Positions 47,150 through 59,211 of a stretch of 64,000 nt of DNA are shown piece after piece. This DNA is from Nageia nagi (taxonomy: Eukaryota > Pinophyta), in assembly GCA_050084985.1 (NCBI GenBank), contig JBITNC010000001.1:74586001-74650000 (forward strand), read 5' to 3'. Below the pieces are notes generated by a model. It saw only the letters and a list, made by a program, of their open reading frames with translations, did not search any database and was not told the DNA's origin. The position numbers and the translations under genes are program-made. Within the stretch, counting starts at the first letter, position 1; each line of letters begins with the position of its first letter.

Positions 47150-48720
47150 GTTTATGTGTTGTTGGAAAGAAAAGGAATACAATAAATATTATGGTTCAAA
47201 AAGTCTAGATATCCAGGAGATATATCCATATCTAGACTTGTAGAATTCACTTTTCAAGAAGCATGAAATGTTCTTCAATTACTTATTGAAATACAAAGAA
47301 AGATAGCCTTGAGGCATTGTCTAGGTACATTTGGTGGATGGAAAATTGTGATAAAGGAGATAATATTTATATTTATATAGATAGGGCTATGCATTTCTAA
47401 GGTTTTTATCATTATCATGAGCAAGTACATAAAATAAATTTATTATGCTTGTATTGGCCTACTATAGCAACTAGACTCATACTTGACTACACTTTTAATG
47501 ATTGACTTTTAGTAGTTGTATCTCAAAGTCCTCAAAGTTTAAATCCAATCCTAATTTGGATGAATAATCTTGTAAGAGACCTATGCCATCAAAAGTTAAT
47601 ATATGTTTTTTCTCCTACATTTATGCCCAAACAAAGAAAACCAAAAGGAGTTAAAAGAAATATCAATAAATAATTTTCTTGAGTAAATTCAAGGTTTCTC
47701 CTTTCTTTTTTTTGTGACTATTTAGAAAAATATTAACCAAAAGGTTTGAAATCACAAAATAAGCACATTTTTAGTTTGATTACATTGGTCAAAATTTCAT
47801 AGATAGATATAAAGGGGATGTTTATATGCAATTACTTTGAAAAACTCCTTCTACACTTATGGAAAATTTCCTTAATTTACCAAGAGAAATGCAATTAGTA
47901 ATAGCCATAAAATATTTTGAGAATTGTACATCAAATGCATGGGAATTGAAAATAAATGGTTCAAAAGTTATGATTGAAGTAAAAGAATAGGAAATGTGGA
48001 TGGAACAAGAATAAAAAATAGTTCATTATAAAGCTTCTGTATATATTGGCCTTATGAAAAATTGAAAAAAAATTATAAATTGTATTGAGGATGTCTATAA
48101 CAAATATATGAGAGGTTCTTTCACCTTAACTTTAGTGGTTTCTAAGAAAGTATTGTCATATTTTATGCCATCCTTCATAAATAATGAAATCATATATAAT
48201 TATAGTTCATTAATTAGTAAGAATTATTGTGTGAGTAATCTTGTAAATGTAAAAACATGATTTAAACAAATTCTTCAATGTATCAACAAAAGGAAAAGAA
48301 TTAAGAAAACTAGTTAAAAATATCATTTAATGACTATTGATAGTAGGAGTTCCATGTTCACTATAGGGAGTCTCATTCAGTAATTCCCATTGTTAGCATC
48401 TCCATACCACCTATAACATCACCACTGCAATCATTATATCCTACATATATACCCCCTTTTTAATGCTTCCTAAGGTACATACTGAAGCTTCAACTTCATC
48501 TATGAAACCTAAGAAAGTCATCAGAAAGTTTAAGTCAAAACCTAAGTAATCAATTTCACTACCCGTTTCGTATCTCCTTCACTCTCAACCATCCATTCTA
48601 GAATAAGGTCCTATTCACCTTCGATTGAGGCCTCCCTACTATTATTACTTAGATCATGAACATTGGGTCATTCATAAGAAATCAAAACACTAATGCCATT
48701 CGAGGATTGTAAATTATTTT
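47150..48720 (+). pseudogene. Decayed ORF of unknown function downstream of element A pol
   Basis: Protein-like patches appear in order on the plus strand but across frames: SRYPGDISISRLVEFTFQEA (about 47200-47260), ALRHCLGTFGGWKIV, DKGDNIYIYIDRAMHF*GFY, NLLCLYWPTIATRLILDYTF (to 47490), then LPREMQLVIAIKYFENCTSN (about 47875), YNKYMRGSFTLTLVVSKKVL, and a basic serine-rich tail ASTSSMKPKKVIRKFKSKPK (48500-48545). Some Tat and Athila elements carry an extra ORF after pol; this may be one. I do not recognise the family. Confidence 0.45.
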
Positions 48721-48789
48721 GTAACATGTTAACAAAAATAATAAAAATAACAAAATAATTAAAAATAACAAAAATATATAGGCTTTGTA

Positions 48790-48830
48790 CATATGTGTTG
48801 TGTGTGTATATATATATATATATACATACA
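48790..48830. repeat. (TG)n(TA)n microsatellite
   Basis: Short compound TG then TA repeat, about 35 bases. Confidence 0.8.
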
Positions 48831-49022
48831 TTGCATGATATTTGCATGGTTGTTAATTATTTTCATTTAAATAAAAGCTTTACATTGTATTTCTATATAG
48901 CTTCCTTCAATCTCTTAAGTTCACATATATAATATTGCAAGTGGCAAGTTACATTCAACATAAAGACATCATGAGTCATCCTTAGTGTTTCTGAACCCAC
49001 TAATTGATGTACAATTTACCCA

Positions 49023-49496
49023 TATGATATTCCACCTATCCATTGGGACTTGTCTTCTTTGCATATCCCACATTCACCTTGTACACTCCCTAGTGCTCAT
49101 ATAGAGAGTCATACTCCATTGCTAGATATAGATACATATCACTTTTATGATTTTCTTGATAGTGTTCAACATAAAATATTATCTATGGAAACCATTTTGA
49201 GTCTTTTGGATAGATCTAATTATGCTTATCATTCCCTCAAAAGTTCCTTTTGCATAAGTATTACCATTAATCATGAACTATGTTGGGGAACTTGCATAAT
49301 TTATGACATACCTAATGAAGAGTTTCTTCAAAATCTTAGTTTCTTATTTTCTAGATCAAACTTTATATGGAGGATTATAATCAATGCTTGTGTCAATACA
49401 TTCTTATGTAGACTTATTACATTTTGTGTTCCACCATCATTACACCCTCATGAGTCATTTGACATACTTACTATCACTCATGTAATAGCATAAAAT
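49023..49496 (+). CDS. Unrecognised ORF, 147 codons from ATG 49050
   Basis: The frame is open upstream of the ATG (PYDIPPIHWDLSS) through to TAA at about 49494, giving 147 codons from ATG 49050. No other long open stretch in this window lacks an assigned identity. It contains several cysteines and histidines (SFCISITINHELCWGTCIIY, INACVNTFLC) and a proline-rich start, but no known motif. Low GC makes stops frequent (I estimate roughly one per 12 codons), so 147 open codons is unusual though not impossible by chance in 64 kb. It could be a piece of an unknown transposon ORF. Confidence 0.25.
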
Positions 49497-49499
49497 ATT

Positions 49500-50657
49500 T
49501 TTCATTAGGATTCTTTATTCAATGTTACTTTCACCCATCATACAATACATTGGTCTGTTGATCATCCCATCCATATGCTATGTCATTTTCACACCATATA
49601 TCATAGTTAATTATTGCAATCCTTGATATGACATAGATCCAATCACAAAGACTCAAATGAGGACTAAAAAAAATCAATCAATTAAAAATTTATAAAACAA
49701 AAAAAATCTATGTACATACATATGTATATATATAAATACTCATATATTATATTTCTAAAGCATCTTGTCTATTAGGATGCATTGTCTTATGTGTTCATAC
49801 CCTACCATAGTATGCATATTATCTATTACTTTCATCACCATAAAACTATTAAGTGTGAAGTATTATATACATAGAAATCATACACCTATCCACATATTGT
49901 TCATATATATAGTTATATGTATAAATAAAGAAATAGTTTATGAGTATAATATTCATATTCTATTTTTCAAAATATTGTATGTAAAATTTTTGCACTTAAG
50001 ATGATAAACAAACATACCCTTGATACAATTTTAGGATATTATAAACTTATGCACTTTAGCATATTTCAAAATCTTGAAACAATCAAAAACTAGATGTTAC
50101 TTGAGTATAATTTTAAGTAATTGGTCATCCTATTATTTCATTTGATCCTAAACCCAAGAGATAGGATAGGAGGAGAAAATAAGTATTCAAAAATGTTCAA
50201 AAAAGATTCAAAATTATGAAAAGATTAAAAAAATAGAGTATAATTCTTGAGTCATTAGAGTATACTCTATCGAGGCTATGAATGTTTGAATGGTAGTAGA
50301 GAAATATTGTAATGAGATCTAGGGGTTAGTCTTTATTGAGGCTATGGATTTCCATCTAGCAATGTGGTATACCTTATAAAGAGGTGACATATCCAATCTC
50401 TATGATGGACCTCTATATGTTTCATATAGATGAATCAACTTACATATATTATGCTCTTGAAATAGTAAATTTATGAGCATTAAGAGAAGGAAATGAATAT
50501 CATTGCACATACATGAGTTCATAATAAACTTACATGTATTATAACATTATCTTATATCATCCCTAGTATATGAAACTAAAATAAAATATTGTTTGATAAA
50601 TTTAATTTGAATATTTCATTTATTACATTTCATTATCATATTACACATTTCACTTCA

Positions 50658-50660
<3 letters not shown>
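49500..50660. other. AT-rich spacer, nothing recognised
   Basis: No coding similarity, LTR end or long repeat recognised. A 79-codon ORF at 49765-50004 is likely chance. Around 50265-50340 the phrase ATYGAGGCTATG recurs twice, about 75 bases apart. Confidence 0.4.

Positions 50661-50719
<59 letters not shown>
50661..50719. repeat. (TA)n microsatellite
   Basis: TA run of about 58 bases. Confidence 0.95.
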
Positions 50720-50720
<1 letters not shown>

Positions 50721-51389
50721 CCTGATCTTCATAAGTTAATTAGGATGTTATGTTTGATATTCAAATAGTTATACCATTCATTCATGTTCACTTTGTATGA
50801 GTGTATATTTACATGCATATATCCATACATTCATACATCTATACCATTTCACATATATGTGTTACCCTATTATTTATGATCAAAACCATGTGTATAAATA
50901 GCCAAGAACAAAAAATGATGATATTTATTTCTATAATATTATAAAGAAAATATTAACCTAATTATAACTAGGTCATTATAAAAAATAATGATAAAATTAA
51001 ATAACAAACTAAATTGTTAACATCATATCATCCATAAATCATAATTACATCATATAAGAATAATTCATCTATCAAAACATTAAAAAATATCATCATTCAA
51101 CACATTGTAAACCAAAATCAACATCTCATCAACATGAAATATAACACTAAAATTAAACATAACTCTAAGTTTAACATCCATTAAAATAACACATGATAAT
51201 ATCAAAATAATTAGTATCAGAATATTATCACAACCATGACCATGAGTATCCATATATGTATATGTCTATATATATATCAAAAAATAATCATAAAGTCCAT
51301 CACTTAACCATTATATCATCCATCCAATAAAATCAATAATGATCACCATGATAGAAAAATGAATATAATGAATCTCCATCAATGAATAT
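50720..51389. other. AT-rich spacer, nothing recognised
   Basis: Rich in AC/CA words such as CATCATCAAC and ATATATGTATATG; no gene, LTR end or ordered repeat seen. Confidence 0.4.
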
Positions 51390-51837
51390 AAGTCTATAAC
51401 ATGATATCATAAGCTAACAAAAAAATACCAAAAAGAGATAAGTACTCAATCCTCAGTAGCATCCTCATACTCACTACCCTTGCCACCACCCTAACCATTA
51501 GTCTTGCCAACCTCTTTGCCTCTTTGTATTGAAGGGATACCAACACTCCTCTCTTGCATATGCTAGGAAATCCACTAACCAAGTATTAGATACCCCATGG
51601 TAGTAATTTCACTTCTTGCATATGTCTCTAACAAAAGTGTACGAGTGTCTTTTCACACCAGCTATAACTCCCTTTACTCTAGCCTATTGCTATAAACATT
51701 AGACTGTAGTTCATGTCATGTCCCTCTCCTCCTTATACATGTCTTGATTCACTCTATTCTAGATCCTATCCTCATCTGTGTGCCTAAATTATTGAATTTG
51801 GGCATGCAAAGAATTATTATCTTTATGAGATTGATCA
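51390..51837 (-). pseudogene. Distal part of a decayed plant mobile domain-like protein
   Basis: Minus strand from 51837 leftward reads DQSHKDNNSLHAQIQ, VNQDMYKEERDMT, GVIAGVKRHSYTFVRDICKK and a glycine-acidic tail near GGGKGSEYEDATED. Charged, coiled-coil-like make-up continues the character of the 54090-54180 part (SQVRSYDSLLSEIEKLKFLL), so both are taken as one gene split by element F. The family call depends on the N-terminal part. Confidence 0.35.
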
Positions 51838-52062
51838 TGTTATGACTCTCCTTAGTAGATTAGGTGTGTGGTGTGTAACACATTTTGTTAGTGTGTAGTG
51901 TGTAGAAGCTTTGAGGATAAAGCATACTTAAGGGGATGGCAATGTTATGACCCCATAACATGTATTAGGAATAGTACCTATGTTTAATCCCATATGCACT
52001 ATGCATTTGGTTACTTATGTTGTAAAAGCTATTTATAAGGGGTTTCCCTATTATCATTTTGG
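51838..52062 (+). repeat. Element F left terminal repeat (truncated LTR)
   Basis: Matches 53750-53955. Contains a second LTR-start-like TGTTATGACC at 51943, preceded by the purine tract AAGGGGATGGCAA. Confidence 0.6.
51943..51960. other. Palindrome at internal LTR start, left copy
   Basis: TGTTATGACCCCATAACA: perfect 7-base arms with a 4-base loop. The same 18 bases are at 53863-53880. Confidence 0.8.
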
Positions 52063-52960
52063 TTATTATGGGTAGTTTTATTATTAGTGTGAGTGGTTTT
52101 TATTATCTATGAGCAATTTTATGTGTTGAGTGGTTTTGGATGGTTTTGGAGTTTTTATTAATTTTGGTTTTATGGTTGGATTTGTTCAGTACAAGCCCAT
52201 TTTGTCTTTTTAGTTGGAGTAGAAGCCCATGAGGGAAAGCAGATTCAAGTAGAGAATATATGTGTAGTAATTTCATTGGAAGAAGATATCCTAAGATGAT
52301 TTGAGGCCATGGGCTTTTAGAGGAGGATCCCACAAAGCAAGTGTTAAGGGGTGCTGGATCGAATTTGCAAGGGTGCTTGTGGGTGGAGTATTTGAAAAAA
52401 TTGAAGGGTTTTTGAAGAATTTGAAGAGTCACAAAAGAAAAATACTCACCATTTACACATCTAGAGGAATATTTTGAAATCCTTTGGTGGGTTTTTCAAA
52501 ATATCATCATCCACACATATTCCAAATTTCATGTCCATTGGAGTTATATTTTGGTAATTATTAGCATTTTAGGTTTTTACTAAATTTGTATTTTAGGGTG
52601 AAATAAACTATATTGGATTATGATATTTTGAAGGAATATTTATATGCATATGAGAAGCATTTAGCAAAAAATTTATATTATTTTGAGTAGTATTATTTTA
52701 TTTGTATGGAAATTACTAAAACCGCTAGATTGGGAATTATGAAAAAAAGGGAAATGTAAATAGTCATATTTTTCCATCTTGGTGGGTTAGCTCAAAATAT
52801 TGAAAGGTTTTCAGATATATGTCTCAAGAGAACTTAAAAAAAATTCAAAAATTTTAAAGCTATATTGACCATTTTATGTTAAAAATAGTGAAGCTATATC
52901 AAAAATAGTTTAAAATATAGAGCAAGTGAAAATTTAAAAAATTTTAAAAAAAAAAGAGAA
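52063..52960. other. Element F internal non-coding region
   Basis: No coding similarity seen. Rich in TTTTGG and AAAAATT words. The minus-strand ORF at 52432-52103 is probably chance. Confidence 0.4.
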
Positions 52961-53485
52961 AAAAATGATGATGGATACTATTGCTCTTCCATTTCATACT
53001 AATTTTGTGCATCATTATCTTAAATATTTTGATGATTTTTGTGATGACTATGTGATGGATGAAAAAGTATACCTTTAGTTATTCACTAATGGCTAAAGGG
53101 AAAAAATCAAAAAGAACATAGTAATGTTTAATCCACCAACTCTAATAGATGCATATTCACTAGCCAAGCTAGCAAAGGCTATACTTACATATCCAAAGCC
53201 TATTATATTCATGAAAAAAATCCATGTGGTGCCAATAGACCCTATTATAGAGTGTGAGGACATCCCTCTCACTTATTATAGTATAGATGATGTGGAGCTA
53301 GTTGACCCTATTAAGGAGTATGATGCCATTCCACCACCTTGTATCCATACTAATGATGTGGTTTCCAAGTGTTCAAGTCCATTAGAGTAGGTTATAGAGT
53401 GTAAGGATATTCCTCTCACTTACATTACTATAGATGATCTTGGGTCGCATGTTTTCTTCAAGAACCCACCATAGGACTATTTAGC
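52960..53485 (+). pseudogene. Gag-tail-like ORF of element F
   Basis: The frame reads MMMDTIALPFHTNFVHHYLK, then after two stops VMFNPPTLIDAYSLAKLAKA (from 53124), a block like the end of the gag domain in gypsy elements (P-x-T-L-x-x-A-x-x-L-A). Downstream an internal peptide repeat, IIECEDIPLTYYSIDDVE and VIECKDIPLTYITIDDLG, flanks a third looser copy. The reading ends near 53485. It probably encodes a truncated accessory protein; function unknown. Confidence 0.45.
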
Positions 53486-53749
53486 ATAGTAACAACAACA
53501 TGGTGGATTATTTATGGATTCATTTGGATCCTTGTTTTTCATCCCTCCTTGAAATCAACATCATCATTCTTGAAATGGAGTTTTTATACATGGATGGGCT
53601 CATGTTCAGCTTTGGTGCATTGTTAGCTACTATAGCCAAGTTAGACTTCTTATTTCACTTTTATCTTTGTTATTCATGGATAGATTGTATATGTACTTTG
53701 TATTTTTGAAAAACTTTGAGAAAAAGGATTATCGAAGGGGGTAAGAATG

Positions 53750-54030
53750 TTATGAATCCCCTTAGTAGATTAGGTATGTGGTGTGTATTACATTTTGTTA
53801 GAGTGTGGTGTGTAAAAGCTTTGAGGACAAAGCTTCCTTAAAGGGGTGGCAATGTTATGACCCCATAACATGTATTAGGAATAGTACTTGTGTTTAGTCC
53901 CATATGCACTTTCATTGTAAAAGTTATTTATATGGGGTTTCCCTATTATTATAAAAAAAGAAAGAAGAATGAGTTGAGTTTTATGTGAGAAGTGATTCTC
54001 AAGGAGATTCCTCCCTTGAAGTGGCATAAG
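53750..54030 (+). repeat. Element F right terminal repeat
   Basis: Starts TGTTATGAATCC after the purine tract GAAGGGGGTAAGAA. Contains the second start TGTTATGACC at 53863 after AAAGGGGTGGCAA, a TATA-like ATTTATATGGGG near 53926 and a probable R/U5 tract to about 54030. The doubled start suggests an internal 113-base duplication in this family. Confidence 0.55.
53863..53880. other. Palindrome at internal LTR start, right copy
   Basis: TGTTATGACCCCATAACA, identical to 51943-51960. Confidence 0.8.
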
Positions 54031-54089
54031 CAATCCATTAGTGTATTTTTATAGGAATATGCCATAATCCATTTACAATGCTTTGGAAT

Positions 54090-55010
54090 CATAACATATC
54101 AAGTAGTGATCTCAATTTCCCAAGTAAAAACTTGAGCTTCTCAATCTCGCTAAGTAATGAGTCATAGCTACGAACTTGTGAGAATGGTCTCTCCTCCTAT
54201 AGAAATCCTTCATCCATACCAACCTCCTCTTTAACATGTGTCTACATCATTGGTATATCCTTTGTAGGATCCATATCAATATCATGCTCCTACTCCATGC
54301 TAAGCCCTACACCTAAATACTCCATACATTATTGAACTCGATGATCCTAGTCACCCTCATTAGCCTCCTCTAGCTCATCCTACCACTAGGTAGCAAATAT
54401 TTTCATCACTTATACATCATATAAATTTAACTCCTCAACATATGCATCCCCCATAGGATTAGGCTCAACATAAACTAAGGGATATAGACCCTCCATTGGA
54501 AGGATTCCCTCTCTTTGATATCTTGAAGGTTCTGGAGGAACATCCTCCATGAGCTCAAACTATTGCCTAATGTGGTCTAAATAGAAATACTATAGAAAAT
54601 TAGTTCATCAAACACCAAGAACCCCATCCTATCTAGTACTTACAATCTTTTCCTCAAGCTCATCCCATACTAGATATAGGTGATAGGGACAAAACTTGAC
54701 ATGATCAAGTACTAGCTAAGTAAGCACATTTTAGTAAAAATACACATCTCTATGAACTCCATTAGTAGGGAAGACATAGAAATCCTCCCTCCATATCATA
54801 ATTCTTATGGGATACTTTGCATGGTTAGCAAAACCAAGAATGTGAAGTATATGAGGCCATGCAATAGAAATATGCTCATAAGCCCACACTTATAAAGTGA
54901 CAATCACTGATAATGAGATCATATGATTCTATGAATAGAATAATAGCTCTCTATAAGATTGTGCCAATAATTTGGGATCCCAAGAAAAAATATTACCATG
55001 CTGCATCATG
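54090..55010 (-). pseudogene. Plant mobile domain-like protein, N-terminal part (decayed)
   Basis: Minus strand, first ATG at about 55009. Readable in order: MMQHGNIFSWDPKLLAQSYR ELLFYS, VTL*VWAYEHISIAWPHILH, IMIWREDFYVFPTNGVHRDV, DHVKFCPYHLYLVWDELEEK, RYQREGILPMEGLYPLVYVE and SQVRSYDSLLSEIEKLKFLL. The pair W-x-x-x-x-L-A-x-x-Y-R followed by L-Q-x-W-A-Y-E-H is typical of the plant mobile domain (aminotransferase-like) family, found in MAIN-type host genes and in many transposons. The stop in L*VWAYEH is probably CAA to TAA. Several stops; not functional. A retrotransposon accessory ORF is as likely as a host gene. Confidence 0.45.
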
Positions 55011-55228
55011 TCTACAACAATAAGAAGCAATAATTAGGAAATCAATCCCATAAAAATAATACTAGATCAATCCCATAAAAATGAGAATCTAACTACTGAT
55101 CTTAATACCAATACTATACATACTTGATCCCTTTTGAGCTTATCTCATATATAATTACATATACCATGTTAGCTTCTTCAAGGTAGGAGATAGTCAATCA
55201 AATTTCATTTTTGTTAATGATGTACTAA
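55011..55228. other. Spacer between the mobile domain relic and LTR H
   Basis: Upstream side of the minus-strand relic. A short local duplication, ATCAATCCCATAAAAAT, occurs twice around 55040-55080. Confidence 0.45.
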
Positions 55229-58200
55229 TGTAACAACCCACCAAATTGCACTATTAAGACTCAAGTAGCATTTAGATCCTAATGAGATTCAATTTGAATT
55301 AAGATATATAATGATAACTTTTGATTAATGATATATTTTATTTATGTTTATTTGATGCTAACTTCAAGATCTTTTGGTAAAGGTCACATGTTAAATAGAA
55401 ATGGAAATTATGGAAAATACCCAAGGAACCAAGGGTGAATTGGTGGTAGGAATAGAAGGGTAAGAGTGAGTAAATGATTGGTATTCATTTGTTGACAAAC
55501 CCTGATGACCATTATAGATCATGTACTTGCATGGTAGAATAATTAGTCATGAATGTGTGTTTATGGATGTGTATGGATTAACAATTATCCTATAGATTGA
55601 GGTGACCATTACAGGTAAGATGTGTGGTTTATTTCCTATTGTGATTTTTTGTAATTTAAATTTAAAAGGGAGGGTATTAAATATTCCATTCTTTTGAATT
55701 CGAATTTTTACTTATAGTTGTTAGAAACTTAAAGTGAAAATTAAAACAATAAAAGTTAGAAAGGACTAAGGTCACCTTGTGATGTTACAAGATATTTAAT
55801 GGTTAAGAAAATAATGGAGTAATGACCCTACTTATTTTTGTTTTCTTATGTTAGGTATGGAAAATAATTGGCACTAATTTGTTAGTTAATAAAAAATGTT
55901 TCAAGATATTAAATTCCATTTCAATCATCAATAACTTTAATCAAATCTACTCCAAAAATTATTGAAGGGATGAGGAGACATTCATTTGGACATACTTGAA
56001 CCTCATTGGCTAAAAATAGAAGGATGGAACATTAGGAAAAAATACATCTACCTATCTCTTATTATTTCATTCTTGTTATTCTCAAACTTTGGGTGTAGAG
56101 TTACATGAAGAAAAGATGTCTTTCTCCCTCTCCAAGTTTATGTGCACTCTTTTGCATTTCTAAAATGCCTAGTTAAATTAGTTCTATTTAGATGTTATTT
56201 AATAAGTTGTATAAAAAGTATTATTTGATAAAGTTTCATAGAATTAATTGTTGATAGAGGTATTGTACCATTTGAAGGGACATATTGATTATTTTGATTG
56301 AAGTGTTGCATGTGAAGGTTGGTTCCATATCTTCACTTTAAAAAGTAATGGATTGGGATCCTATTAGTGTATCCCCTTTTATTTAAATTGATGGGAAGTC
56401 CCAAGTACAAATATGTTATGTATTTTAATATATTTATGAGATTAGTCAATTAATTATTTTATGTCGGCTCTACTTCCTATTATATATTATGTTACATTTT
56501 ACATTACTTGGAGATTCATAGTCACATTAATGGATGTAAAATCATTGCAACTATTCTTTAATAATACCCCCTACTCTCTTCATGCACTCTCTCAATGGTA
56601 TATGCCAAAAGAATGTTGGTAAAAGATGCAAAGTTTGGCTTAGTCTAAGCATCATCCCTTTTAAAATAACCCATTTTTGTGCATATCTTGCCATCATTGT
56701 AATTCATGAATCTAGCTTGCATCATGCCTATTGTCAAATAATTTTCAATCTTAGTATATTCTCCCACATTTTGCATTCATGGTTATTAAGGTATTCTCAA
56801 CCATAATATCTGATGTGAGACCATTTTCAACTACACCTTGATAGATCTCCTTTTCAAACTCCCATGATGGTATATGCTCATAAAATGTTGATATATATTT
56901 TAGTATTTGATGTTTACTCCTACATATTATGCTTATCTTAAAAGATCTAGTGCCTTGTCAAATAACCCATTTTGTGTGTGACTTGTTGTCATTTGTAATC
57001 CATGAAACTAGTTGTCAAATAATTTCTTAAGCTCTATATGATACTTATATAATAATAAATTGCAACCATAATAATCTAAGAAAAACCATTTCAACTACTA
57101 TTTAATAGATCTATAAACCTCCTTATCTAGTTCTCATAATGACTCGCATTAAGAATGCTGACAAAGGTCATAGGGCTTGGCTTCATAATTAAATTTGCTT
57201 AAATTATTTTTTAAAAAAGTAGTTCATTCTCCATATGAGCCTCTCTTTTATATCTCTCTATATTTTTTTAAGAAATATTATGAAAACTTATTAGATATAT
57301 AAATGTTGTGTAGTGTTATAGTAATGGAGGCATCATTTCTATCAAGACATAATTAATACATATGCCTCCTCTTTTTATGCTTCAAACTTAAATGGATATA
57401 TAATAGTTTGTTGTAGTGGGTAGCACTATATGAACAATGTCATTACTCTTTATTGATAATATACAAATGTGGTTCTAAACAAAACCCTTTTTTTCCTTAA
57501 TATGTAACAGAACACCATCAAAGTTTCATAGTTTTGGATCCCTCACTTAGACCAATTATGGTGCATACTCCTCACATTATTATCAAAGTGTCTTTATAAA
57601 GTATGAGTAGTGGAAATAGATAATGGTTTGGTTTTAGTTAAAATTGTTATTCCATATCAAGCATTTGATGTTATACTATAACCTTTCTTTACAATAGTTT
57701 TGGTATAATGTAAAATACTATTCTAAGAGAAGATTAAAAATACTTATGATAGAGTATTAATTAATTAGATTTTAAAATGATATTGAGGATTTATAATGAA
57801 CTATGTTTTTAAATAAGATACTTAAGTAATTATTAGATCTTGAATACCCATTGTATGACCAAGAAAGGGAGGATTCAAAAATTTCTTGATGTACATAAGC
57901 TTAGTTTGAATGATAGTTATTTACATCATTGGTCAAAAATTCATAATGGGTTATCTTAATATTCAAACTTTTCACCTCCTTAGTACTTGATCCAATCTAC
58001 ATTGATCCTTGGAAAGAATATAAACAAAAGATGATGAAGAACAAAGATATATCAAAGATTGATGAAGGTGTTCCTAGAATGAGGTGAAGATATCTTTATG
58101 AACAATTTGTTTTGGCATGAATTGTAAATAGGACCTAATTATGCTTTAATGAGGTTATAATCCTATTTTTATCTTAATATCATATGTAATTATTGTTATT

Positions 58201-59211
58201 ACTTTGGAATTAACTTTTGTTTGTAATATTTAATAAAAAGTAGTTTCATGAAATTTCATTAATGGATGGATGGTTTTAAGAGATTGTTAAGTTGAGAATC
58301 TATAGTTAATAATTAGATGTATCTTATTAATTCAATGTCTATTCTTTCTCTTACTTTGCTCAAAATATTAATGGATATATGTTGTAATTAAATAGAATCT
58401 ATACAACATTATCAAGTTTTCATGACATCTAAAAATAGTATGTGATTATAACATGATCATTTGATTTAATAGAAATTAAAAAATATTGTTCACCAAGTGT
58501 GTTTATAAAGATCTCTAAATTTAGGATATGGATAAGATCATTAACCTTGATAAACCCTAATAAATTCAAAAAGATACCTACTTAGAATAATGGTTCCAAA
58601 TTAAGGTTTGGAATAAATTAGAAAATATTAGGGATCCTTGGGGTCAAAATGGGAATGAATGAGATCAATTGGTAACTCATGGGATAGTTTGAAATTTTAT
58701 GGGAACACTTGGAAATACTTGGATAATAAAATAAGAAAAAAGGATTAACATGAAATGAACACTAAGAAGGAAAAAACCTAAGGAATTGATTCAAACAAAA
58801 AAAATTTTTTGGATGAATTTGATATTGAAGATGGTGTGGAATATTTATTATTTGAATCTTCCTCACTAAATTATGATCCAAAAGAATAATCCTTGAATTA
58901 TGGACCAGTTTGCATTGCAATCCCTTTATAGTAGTAGCTAACTTTAGTGTCATATCAACCCATGTTACCAAATAATAGTATGAGAACTTTTCTAAAGTGG
59001 TATTAATTATGTAATACCATGCATATGGAATATTGGGAAATCTACAAATCTCTTATAACTTCCTAAATAAGTTGTTTGAATCTTCCTATCTATGATATGA
59101 TATCATCAGGTCACAAGTGGTTTTTATTTTATAACCTTGCTTAAAATTAATTAGACTATACAAACCACTCAAGGGTATTATTTCAATACCAATGGCTCCC
59201 TAAGATATGTG
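55229..59211 (+). mobile_element. LTR H, related to the LTRs of element G and truncated by element E
   Basis: Starts TGTAACAACCC. Runs collinear with LTR G in diverged form: GGTGAATTGGTGGTAGGAAT (compare 6500), TTGACAAACCCT.ATGACC, TCATGTACTTGCATG, the AGTAATGACCCTACTTA block (compare 6930), CTTGAACCTCATTGGCTA before a ruined TATA box, and ATGGCTCCCTAAGATATG (compare 9930). It breaks at 59212, where the LTR of element E starts. The last part of the LTR is probably on the other side of E, beyond the window. No coding sequence inside. Confidence 0.7.

Larger units (their letters stand above)
4125..48720 (+). mobile_element. Element A: Tat-lineage gypsy element, discontinuous host of nested insertions
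   Basis: Plus-strand gag (20460-22911), protease (32461-33300), reverse transcriptase (34440-35192 and 39799-39960), gypsy RNase H and archaeal-type RNase H (39960-40760), integrase (41090-41645 and 46421-47032) and a downstream ORF relic form one collinear element once B, C and D are removed. The C and D junctions restore the reading frame. The dual RNase H is a known hallmark of the Tat lineage. The left end (4125-4994 as 5' LTR, with G in the leader) is less certain and no 3' LTR was found. Core span 20460-47032 is firm; outer limits are inference. Confidence 0.6.
51838..54030 (+). mobile_element. Element F: short non-autonomous LTR-type element
   Basis: Direct repeats at 51838-52062 and 53750-53955 start TGTTATGA and include a purine tract, the palindrome TGTTATGACCCCATAACA and a TATA-like TATTTATA. 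After the TATA the two copies differ, so the left LTR is truncated or rearranged. Between them lies a gag-tail-like ORF (52960-53480). The right end is not fixed; the tract ending near 54030 (GAAGTGGCATAAGCAATCC) looks like an LTR R/U5 region. It separates two pieces of a minus-strand relic. No clean target duplication was found. Confidence 0.55.

Noticed and set aside
52103-52432. 109-codon minus-strand ORF inside element F
   Set aside because: It lies in internal non-coding sequence of F, has low-complexity make-up and no motif; probably chance.
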